Source: Opitutia bacterium
GTDB lineage: Bacteria; Verrucomicrobiota; Verrucomicrobiia; Opitutales; UBA953
DNA length: 6,831 nt
NCBI GenBank assembly: GCA_003485955.1
Contig: DNHH01000121.1
Coordinates: 3,362-10,192 of the forward strand
Direction: 5' to 3'
Made by a program: the position numbers and the translations under genes. A model generated the notes under the pieces. That model saw only the letters and a list, made by a program, of their open reading frames with translations, was not told the DNA's origin and did not search any database. Shown piece after piece: positions 1-4,803 of this stretch. The first letter of the stretch is position 1; the number at the start of each line of letters is the position of its first letter.

Positions 1-257
1 TTGAAGTGGTAAATGGCAGGAAGTGGATCCTTAAGTTCGAGGTAGAGTCGACCTGCCTCGAGGTGCGCTTCTGGCGATTCTGCACGTGCATCGATGACTT
101 TAAGGAAACATTCCAAGGCGCGACGGGGTTCGCCTTGTTGTTGATAGGTCATGGCCTGACGGAAATTACTATTTTCCGTTTCGGGTCCTTCGCTCTTTGC
201 GGAGGAGTTATCGCAACCAGAAATTAGAAGGAGGGAGAGGGCGAGGAGGACGCGCAC
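1..257 (-). CDS. TPR-containing lipoprotein, N-terminal part (cut by window edge)
   Basis: The reading frame is open from a GTG at 257 to the left edge and gives 85 residues. Residues 1-15 form a compact lipoprotein signal peptide: Met-Arg, a Leu-rich hydrophobic stretch, then lipobox I-S-G-C with C15 as the lipidated residue. A short Ser/Glu-rich linker follows. From about residue 32 there is a TPR-like helical pair (Y38, G42, A47, F51, A57, P62) and the start of a second one. It is probably a periplasmic, membrane-anchored scaffold; its partner is unknown. D16 and N17 at +2/+3 would favour inner-membrane retention by the E. coli Lol rule, which may not apply here. The frame also has an ATG at 311, inside the SDR gene, but that would put about 18 extra residues, some acidic, before the signal peptide. 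A GGGAG lies 12 bases upstream of the GTG. It sits 40 bases after the SDR stop, probably in the same operon. The ending of the second TPR resembles small TPR proteins I associate with Opitutae. Confidence 0.75.
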   Translation of the reverse strand, partial: MRVLLALSLLLISGCDNSSAKSEGPETENSNFRQAMTYQQQGEPRRALECFLKVIDARAESPEAHLEAGRLYLELKDPLPAIYHF

Positions 258-297
258 GGCTATTGGACACTCCCAGTGAGGGGCCTTTCCTTCAATC

Positions 298-1242
298 TCA
301 AAGCGAGCCATCGAGTCGCCGTCGCATCAACTCGCGGTGTTGCGGGCTCATCCCGGTCAAGCCAACCTCGATGGCGAACCCGAGCGCATCGGCCTTACTG
401 TCAAACCTGAAGCCCTCCCGCAGGGCACTGGCTGGGACCACGCGCCGGCTCGAAAGCAGTGTCTCCTCGGCCATTTGGCCGAAGATAGCGTGCAATGCAC
501 AGGCAGGGGCAGGCAGGATGGTCGGTCGTCGCATTACCCGACCTAGGGTGGCCGTGAACTCAAGGTTGCGGACGGGGTGGGGGTGCACGGCATTGACAAC
601 CCCGGCCGGGCCTTTGTCCGACAAGCAGCGGTGAACCAGCCGACAGAGGTCGTAACGTCCGATCCAGGACATCCATTGTTTACCCGACCCGATTCGTCCG
701 CCGAGTCCGAGGTTGAAGACGGGCTTCATCTTTTCGAGGGCGCCCCCCGAGCCGATGACAACACCGGTGCGTAGGATCACGGTGCGCGTGGCGGGACTAA
801 GGCGTGCGAGCGGGGCCTCCCAGTCGCGGCAAACGCCACCGAGAAATGTTGAATCGTCGAGAGGAGCTGTCTCATCAAGTTCGGCTTCCGCATGCGCGGC
901 ATAGCGGTTGATGCCTGACATGGAGACGACAACGCGGGGGGTGATTCCGGCGCGGTTGAGCGAATCGACGAGCAGGTTAGTCGTACCGGCGCGGCTGGTC
1001 TGGATTTCGTCGCGCGACTTGGCAGTCCACCGCACGGCGATGGGCGATCCGGCAAGATTGATGATGGCGTCAGCACCGCGGAGCGTCTCGACGTCCATCC
1101 ATCCGCTGGCGACGTCGTAACCGCTAGGTCCGCGCGTACGCGAATGCAGGAGGGTTACTGACTTGGGGCCTAGGAAGTCGCGGAGCCCTTGTCCGACGAA
1201 TCCGGTACCGCCGAGGATAACAATTTTTGCACCTTGATTCAT
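298..1242 (-). CDS. TIGR01777-family SDR (NAD-dependent epimerase/dehydratase-like) protein
   Basis: This 314-residue protein belongs to the extended short-chain dehydrogenase group related to E. coli YfcH, usually about 300 residues long. Residues 11-17 (GGTGFVG) are the nucleotide-binding glycine motif of the Rossmann fold. Other family marks are INLAG (61-65), RW (71-72), the CRDWEA block (138-143), RTGVVIGSGGAL (158-169), GSGKQWMSWI (185-194) and NAVHPHPVRN (217-226). The C-terminal part fits the DUF1731 tail of the family. The usual S-A-x-G-Y-Y-G active-site stretch reads S-G-I-N-R-Y-A here, keeping S109 and Y114. No substrate is firmly known for the family, so I give no reaction. I chose the ATG at 1242 because it forms an ATGA overlap with the mnmM stop and places the glycine motif at the usual distance from the N-terminus; in-frame ATGs at 1251 and 1269 are possible. 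It is more G+C-rich (about 55-63% in sampled rows) than mnmM and menB. Confidence 0.9.
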   Translation of the reverse strand: MNQGAKIVILGGTGFVGQGLRDFLGPKSVTLLHSRTRGPSGYDVASGWMDVETLRGADAIINLAGSPIAVRWTAKSRDEIQTSRAGTTNLLVDSLNRAGITPRVVVSMSGINRYAAHAEAELDETAPLDDSTFLGGVCRDWEAPLARLSPATRTVILRTGVVIGSGGALEKMKPVFNLGLGGRIGSGKQWMSWIGRYDLCRLVHRCLSDKGPAGVVNAVHPHPVRNLEFTATLGRVMRRPTILPAPACALHAIFGQMAEETLLSSRRVVPASALREGFRFDSKADALGFAIEVGLTGMSPQHRELMRRRLDGSL

Positions 1243-1853
1243 GCCTTGCATGTTACGCAAAGAATCCATGGTCGGCCTGTACCAATTTCGCGACCAAAAC
1301 GTTGGACAGTGTGTCCAGCCTCTTCGCAGGAAACACCGAAAGCATCGACGGTCTCAGATTCAACTTCGCCACCGGGGTGTCCGGTATAAACCACACAAAT
1401 AACTCGTCCATCCGCTCTTAAAACTTCGAGAGCTCCATGCAGTGCTTGGCCAGTTGTCAGAGGTTTAGTCGTCAGCGAATGATCGGATCCAGGTAGGTAA
1501 CCTAGATTGAAGAGTACACAGTCTACTTTACCGCGATAGTCTGCGGGAATAAGACTGGCGATTTTTGCATGATCCGCGACGCGTAGGTCGCAACTGCGAT
1601 GCAAGTCTTCAGCCACAACTTTTGTTTGTGTGGTGGCAATGGCGAGCGGTTGGATGTCGATGGAAAGTACATGTCCAGTCGCACCAACACGTCGGGCAAG
1701 AAAGAGAGTGTCTTGACCGTTGCCGGCAGTTGCATCTACGGCATAGCCCCCTGCCACCAGGACTTCGGACGCTAATTGATGTGCGAGACCCGTAAGTCGC
1801 ACTTTACGGGAGCCAAGGGTATTTACCAAAGTTGGGTGGGCGTTTCTCGACAT
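1239..1853 (-). CDS. mnmM: Class I SAM-dependent methyltransferase, YtqB/MnmM family (probable tRNA wobble-uridine methyltransferase)
   Basis: The 204-residue product matches B. subtilis YtqB (MnmM) as I remember it. Motif I, the SAM-binding loop, is AVDATAGNGQDT (38-49). The acidic end of strand 2 is SIDIQ (64-68). The family signatures are FNLGYLPGSDHSLTT (115-129) and YTGHPGG (156-162). Family members of this kind have been shown to methylate 5-aminomethyl-2-thiouridine at tRNA position 34, completing mnm5s2U in bacteria without the MnmC methyltransferase domain; older annotations say rRNA methylase. The reaction here is inferred from the family. The start is uncertain. The ATG at 1853 has AAGGA about 10 bases upstream but overlaps the menB end by 50 bases. 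A GTG at 1802, one base after the menB stop, would give 187 residues and aligns better with the B. subtilis N-terminus, but has no visible ribosome site. The stop overlaps the SDR start as ATGA, so the genes are probably coupled. Confidence 0.85.
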   Translation of the reverse strand: MSRNAHPTLVNTLGSRKVRLTGLAHQLASEVLVAGGYAVDATAGNGQDTLFLARRVGATGHVLSIDIQPLAIATTQTKVVAEDLHRSCDLRVADHAKIASLIPADYRGKVDCVLFNLGYLPGSDHSLTTKPLTTGQALHGALEVLRADGRVICVVYTGHPGGEVESETVDAFGVSCEEAGHTVQRFGREIGTGRPWILCVTCKA

Positions 1854-2646
1854 AAGCACGGTGTCCTTCTTCGCCTTGTTCGGTAAGGTAGTAGAGGAGG
1901 GTGGCGTTACCAGCGAGCTCTTGGATGCCTGCTTGTCCGTCGAGTTCTGCATTAAAGGCAGATTTGAGACAGCGGATAGCGAGTGGGCTTTGCACTGTCA
2001 CTTCGCGTGCCCAGCGAACACCTTCGTCGTCAAGTTTATCAACCGGAACCACAGCATTCACTAAACCCATCTCGAGTGCCTGCGTGGCATTATACTGTCT
2101 GCAAAGGTACCAAATTTCACGCGCTTTTTTCTGTCCAACGATACGGGCAAGGTAAGCAGCGCCAAAGCCGCCATCAAAACTCCCAACGCGTGGACCTGTT
2201 TGTCCAAAGATAGCGTTATCGGCGGCAATGGTTAAGTCGCAGACAACGTGAAGCACATGACCGCCGCCGATTGCAAAGCCTGAAACTAATGCGATGACCA
2301 CCTTGGGCATCGAACGAATCAGTTTTTGCAGATCGAGAACGTTTAAGCGAGGTACGCCGTCTTTGCCGATATAACCGCCGGCTTGTTCACCACGAATCTT
2401 CTGATCGCCCCCTGCGCAAAATGCATGTTTGCCGTCGGTCTGGGGGTTTGCGCCACGTAGGAGTACGACTCCAATCGATGTATCGTCGCGTGCATCGTTA
2501 AAAGCCTTCATCATTTCAGCAATGGTATCGGGCGTGAAGGCGTTCCGACGGTCAGGTCGGTTAATGGTCACACGGGCAATGCCCTCGGCCTTCTCGTAAA
2601 TAATATCCGAGAAGGTCCCCTGGGCTTTCCAAGCGGGTTGAGTCAT
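1804..2646 (-). CDS. menB: 1,4-dihydroxy-2-naphthoyl-CoA synthase (MenB)
   Basis: MenB is a cytoplasmic crotonase-fold enzyme that closes the second naphthalene ring of o-succinylbenzoyl-CoA to form 1,4-dihydroxy-2-naphthoyl-CoA in menaquinone synthesis. The 280-residue protein matches the E. coli enzyme (285 residues) along its whole length. Visible blocks are NRPDRRNAF (29-37), the oxyanion-hole segments CAGGD (77-81) and IGGGH (126-130), FGQTGPRVGSFDGG (147-160), REIWYLCRQY (176-185) and the C-terminal QELAGNATLLYYLTE (242-256). Gly151 in FGQTG, where the M. tuberculosis enzyme has a catalytic Asp, together with W179, points to the bicarbonate-dependent type I MenB. The ATG at 2646 is chosen because it gives the family length; the open frame extends to 2721 but would enter the divergent promoter space. 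No Shine-Dalgarno sequence is visible before it. No other men gene is in the window. It appears to lead an operon with mnmM, the SDR gene and the lipoprotein gene. Confidence 0.97.
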   Translation of the reverse strand: MTQPAWKAQGTFSDIIYEKAEGIARVTINRPDRRNAFTPDTIAEMMKAFNDARDDTSIGVVLLRGANPQTDGKHAFCAGGDQKIRGEQAGGYIGKDGVPRLNVLDLQKLIRSMPKVVIALVSGFAIGGGHVLHVVCDLTIAADNAIFGQTGPRVGSFDGGFGAAYLARIVGQKKAREIWYLCRQYNATQALEMGLVNAVVPVDKLDDEGVRWAREVTVQSPLAIRCLKSAFNAELDGQAGIQELAGNATLLYYLTEQGEEGHRAYVEKRPPNFGKYPWLP

Positions 2647-2737
2647 GGACTTAAGTTGAAGGGGATTTCGAGAGAAAGCGAGTATGAGAGGGGTCTCGCT
2701 TGAAAAAGCCATAAGGCTCACTCAGCATAAGGGTCTC
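2647..2737. promoter_or_regulatory. Divergent intergenic region between menB and the unknown plus-strand gene
   Basis: These 91 bases separate two divergent start codons and must hold or overlap both promoters. I see an inverted repeat AAGCGAG (2676-2682) / CTCGCTT (2695-2701) with a 12-base gap, and two short direct repeats: GGGTCTC at 2691-2697 and 2731-2737, and CATAAGG at 2710-2716 and 2726-2732. The last AAGGG (2729-2733) serves as a ribosome site for the plus-strand ATG at 2738. A TTGAAA at 2700-2705 could be a -35 box for the plus strand, but no -10 hexamer at 17 bases is convincing. On the minus strand CATACT is the best -10-like hexamer and its -35 is poor. The function as a promoter region rests on gene orientation, not on strong hexamers. 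Confidence 0.4.
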
Positions 2738-3202
2738 ATGCCTGCCCTGACTCCCGAACAACGCCAAAAGGTTACCCGCTGGGTTGCTGATGGAGCCTCA
2801 CTTTCTGAAGTGCAACAACGCCTTCAATCGGAGCTTAACCTTTCGATGACGTATATGGACGTCCGATTTTTGGTGGATGATTTAGACCTTACCTTGGTGG
2901 AAAAGATTGAGCCGAAGGTTGAAGCGCCGGTTGCTGCAGGTTCGGAGGTAATAGCTCCTGCCACAGAAGCAGTACCAAGTCCTGCAGGCAAAGTCTCGGT
3001 ATCCGTCGATTCAATTGCACATCCCGGATATTCAGTGACAGGTCAGGTAACTTTCTCAGACGGTCAAACAGCAAAATGGTTTGTCGACATGGAAGGTCGG
3101 CCAGGTCTCCAGGCAACAACTCCAGGGTATCGTCCAACCCCCGCCGACATCCAAGAATTCCAAGTCTTGCTCGACGCGGAGTTTCGCAAGTTGGGATACT
3201 GA
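2738..3202 (+). CDS. Conserved-looking hypothetical protein with HTH-like N-terminus
   Basis: I do not recognise a named family. The 154-residue acidic protein shows three parts. Residues 4-50 are helical and resemble a homeodomain-like helix-turn-helix: LTPEQ, then WVADGASLSEVQQRL, a short NLS turn and a helix with MDVRFLVDDL. Residues 57-84 are a Pro/Ala/Glu-rich linker. Residues 85-154 look like a small beta-rich domain (KVSVSVDS, GQVTFSDGQTAKWFVD) closed by a helix ending at the C-terminal Tyr. There is no signal peptide or membrane segment, so it is probably cytoplasmic. The ATG at 2738 is preferred over the in-frame ATG at 2684 because AAGGG lies 4 bases upstream and the 2684 start would sit inside the menB promoter region. 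It is divergent from menB and ends 38 bases from ispD. I have an impression of similar N-termini in Opitutae proteins, which a search should test. The HTH reading is inference. Confidence 0.7.
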   Translation: MPALTPEQRQKVTRWVADGASLSEVQQRLQSELNLSMTYMDVRFLVDDLDLTLVEKIEPKVEAPVAAGSEVIAPATEAVPSPAGKVSVSVDSIAHPGYSVTGQVTFSDGQTAKWFVDMEGRPGLQATTPGYRPTPADIQEFQVLLDAEFRKLGY

Positions 3203-3240
3203 GTGGTACGAAGTATACCGAAGGCTAAAGAATGGTAGTG

Positions 3241-3951
3241 TTACTTCGTTCGCGAACCGAGGATCATTTCGGCGAGTGCGAGGTCTGCAGGACGTGTGAG
3301 CTTCAAATTCGCATCAAGATTTTCGACTAAGGCGACGCTTTGGCCAAGAATGGAAACGGCTGAGGAATCATCGGTGACCTTGCGGTGCGATTCTTTGACT
3401 TTACGATAAGCTTCGAGCACCAGTGCTGTTTTGAAGACTTGGGGCGTCTCTGCACTCCAAACTAAATGTCGATCGGGTGAACTATCCACTGCTGCTTCGC
3501 CTGCTCGGGCAATTTTAACGGTATCCGCTGAGCGACTGGCAAGAATCGCTGCACCCACTTCCAATGCTTTTGCGCGAACTTTTAGTATAGCTTCCGTCGT
3601 TACTAAAGGTCGGGCAGCATCATGGATGTGTACCAGTCCTTTATGATCTGCACATGTTTCGAGTGCCGCTAAAACCGAATCTTGTCTTTCCGCGCCGCCT
3701 TTCACCCAGCCATCCACTTTAATTTCACTACAGTACTTGGCGACAAGCTGTTGTAGAAATTTCATTTGTTCGTCGTCGCGGTAGGTTAGAATAATTCGGC
3801 CGATGTGACCGGTCGCAGCGAAAGCTCGCAGGCTATGTACGAACACGGGAAGACCGCTCAACTGCGCGGTTGTTTTATCGGCTACGACACCTTGCATTCG
3901 GCGAGCAGAACCTGCCGCGAGTAAAATAAGAATGTCGGAAGGTGATGCCAT
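3241..3951 (-). CDS. ispD: 2-C-methyl-D-erythritol 4-phosphate cytidylyltransferase (IspD)
   Basis: IspD couples CTP to 2-C-methyl-D-erythritol 4-phosphate, giving CDP-methylerythritol and pyrophosphate, in the cytoplasmic MEP route to isoprenoids. The 236-residue length equals that of the E. coli enzyme. Motifs in order are LAAGSARRM (11-19) with R18, the CTP-contacting K26, GGAERQDSV (85-93), HDAARP (110-115), DTVK (143-146) with T144, DR (160-161), ETPQVF (168-173), TDD (193-195) and NLKLT (215-219) with K217. These cover the nucleotide and substrate lysines, threonine and arginine known from E. coli. The usual PKQ after the glycine-rich loop reads DKT here and the loop is one residue longer, a departure that keeps the lysine. 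Its ATG shares one base with the pyrF stop (TAATG, 3949-3953) and lacks its own ribosome site, so translation probably depends on pyrF. No clear terminator follows in the 38 bases before the converging gene. Confidence 0.93.
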   Translation of the reverse strand: MASPSDILILLAAGSARRMQGVVADKTTAQLSGLPVFVHSLRAFAATGHIGRIILTYRDDEQMKFLQQLVAKYCSEIKVDGWVKGGAERQDSVLAALETCADHKGLVHIHDAARPLVTTEAILKVRAKALEVGAAILASRSADTVKIARAGEAAVDSSPDRHLVWSAETPQVFKTALVLEAYRKVKESHRKVTDDSSAVSILGQSVALVENLDANLKLTRPADLALAEMILGSRTK

Positions 3952-3953
3952 TA
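3949..3953 (-). other. TAATG stop-start junction of pyrF and ispD
   Basis: On the minus strand the pyrF stop TAA and the ispD start ATG share one A. The bases just upstream of the ATG contain no purine-rich ribosome site, so reinitiation by ribosomes finishing pyrF is the likely way ispD is translated. The geometry is seen directly; the coupling is inferred. Confidence 0.7.
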
Positions 3954-4658
3954 CGTAGATTCGCCAATCTCACGTTGGATGGTGCGTACGGCAGCGATAG
4001 GGTCTTTGGATTTGAGAATGGGACGTCCAACGACGATCGCAGAGGCACCTGCGTGCGCGGCCTCAGCAGGCGTCATCACTCGACTTTGGTCATCGCCGGC
4101 AGCATCGGCTGGCCGGATGCCGGGTGTGACGAGCATCGGTGATACGCCGAGGTCAGCGCGAAGTATTGTAAGTTCGAGTGGCGAGCAGACGAGGCCACGT
4201 AGGCCGCTGTCGATTGCCATGCGTGCAAGTAGGCGAACTTGCTCTGCGGGTGCACGACTAACTCCGACGGCAGTGAGTTGGGCGTCGTCCATCGAAGTCA
4301 GTACGGTGACACCGAGCAGTGTGCAGTCGGGTAAATGTTTGGACGCAGCTTCAGCAGCACGGGCGAGCATGGCAGGTCCGCCTGATGCGTGCAATGTGAG
4401 CAGTGAACAGGGACGTCCGCGTAAGCTACCGATTGCCGATGCGACCGTGTTCGGGATGTCGTGTAGTTTAAGGTCGAGGAATACCTTGAAGCCGAGATCG
4501 TGGAATGTGTCGACGATACCAGGTCCGTGCCGCGTGAATTGTTGCAGGCCAAGTTTGACCCAGCGGAGTTGGCCAGCGAGGGGCTTGGCGAGGGCCACAG
4601 CCTCTTCCTGGGTGTCAACGTCCAGGGCGAGGATGAGGCTGCAGTTAGGGGAAGCCAT
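3951..4658 (-). CDS. pyrF: Orotidine 5'-phosphate decarboxylase (PyrF)
   Basis: PyrF removes CO2 from orotidine 5'-monophosphate to make UMP, the last step of de novo pyrimidine synthesis in the cytoplasm. The 235-residue protein has the length and order of the E. coli-type (group I) enzyme. Seen are the first-strand LALDVD (10-15), K35 in VKLG, and the catalytic D-x-K-x-x-D array FLDLKLHDIPNT (60-71) with D62, K64 and D67. LTLHASGG (87-94), VTPGIRP (177-183), MTPAEAAHAGA (195-205) and the phosphate-binding VVGRPI (209-214) with R212 follow. The ATG at 4658 is chosen because the next upstream in-frame start is a TTG at 4685 that adds nine residues of no family value; neither has a visible ribosome site. 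It heads a two-gene unit with ispD and is preceded by a 145-base leader with small hairpins. A long antisense frame lies over it and is a composition effect. Confidence 0.96.
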   Translation of the reverse strand: MASPNCSLILALDVDTQEEAVALAKPLAGQLRWVKLGLQQFTRHGPGIVDTFHDLGFKVFLDLKLHDIPNTVASAIGSLRGRPCSLLTLHASGGPAMLARAAEAASKHLPDCTLLGVTVLTSMDDAQLTAVGVSRAPAEQVRLLARMAIDSGLRGLVCSPLELTILRADLGVSPMLVTPGIRPADAAGDDQSRVMTPAEAAHAGASAIVVGRPILKSKDPIAAVRTIQREIGEST

Positions 4659-4672
4659 AAGGGTATGCTTAA

Positions 4673-4700
4673 GCCTAAAACCCAAAGGCTAAAGACTAAA
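4673..4700. repeat. Four imperfect 7-base tandem units in the pyrF leader
   Basis: On the plus strand the units read GCCTAAA, ACCCAAA, GGCTAAA and GACTAAA, with consensus G-N-C-T-A-A-A. They lie 15-42 bases upstream of the pyrF ATG. AGCCT (4672-4676) and AGGCT (4686-4690) within them could pair as a weak 5-bp stem. The piece AAGGCTAAAGA (4685-4695) also occurs at 3221-3231, between the converging genes. It may be a protein-binding site, a leader element, or simple low-complexity DNA. Confidence 0.4.
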
Positions 4701-4711
4701 GGGTGGGGTAT

Positions 4712-4728
4712 GATGTCTGGATGACATC
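4712..4728. promoter_or_regulatory. Inverted repeat in the pyrF upstream region
   Basis: GATGTC (4712-4717) and GACATC (4723-4728) are perfect complements around a 5-base loop, giving a 6-bp stem, 54 bases upstream of the pyrF ATG. It could be an operator half-site pair or an mRNA leader hairpin. No run of T follows on the minus strand, so it is not a standard terminator. The structure is seen; any regulatory role is inferred and weakly supported. Confidence 0.3.
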
Positions 4729-4774
4729 GAGCCCATCTAAATTTCAGACTTAAGTTGAGAAGTTCAACGAAACA

Positions 4775-4790
4775 GACTACATGAGTAGTC
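4775..4790 (-). terminator. Possible weak terminator hairpin after the autotransporter gene
   Basis: GACTAC (4775-4780) and GTAGTC (4785-4790) form a perfect 6-bp stem with a 4-base loop, starting 13 bases after the autotransporter stop codon. On the minus strand the stem is followed by TGTTTCGTT, which is T-rich but not a clean T-run. Position fits termination before pyrF; the stem is short, with only half its pairs G-C, so it is a weak candidate. A second, smaller repeat (GTTGA 4754-4758 / TCAAC 4764-4768) lies just beyond. Confidence 0.35.
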
Positions 4791-4803
4791 GGTGTAAGGG
4801 TAA

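Noticed and set aside
6..227. A 73-codon plus-strand open frame at the left edge
   Set aside because: It lies opposite the lipoprotein gene, whose signal peptide and TPR pattern are far better supported.
3203..3240. A terminator between the converging 154-residue gene and ispD (GGTA...TACC around 3204-3219)
   Set aside because: The pairing is only about four base pairs with a mismatch and there is no T-run on either strand.
3248..3257. Perfect 10-base palindrome GTTCGCGAAC near the ispD stop
   Set aside because: It lies within the last codons of ispD and one short palindrome is expected by chance in this length.
3979..4692. A 237-codon plus-strand open frame opposite pyrF
   Set aside because: It mirrors pyrF almost exactly, is rich in Ser/Arg/Ala as expected from the complement of a G+C-rich gene, and shows no family motif, whereas pyrF is unmistakable.
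4689..4736. A 15-codon frame (MGSMSSRHHTPPFSL) on the minus strand in the pyrF leader, a possible leader peptide
   Set aside because: It has no ribosome site, no run of regulatory codons and no terminator placed for attenuation.
4777..4782. A start-stop ATG-TAG in the loop and stem of the 4775-4790 hairpin
   Set aside because: It has no ribosome site and such six-base combinations are common by chance.
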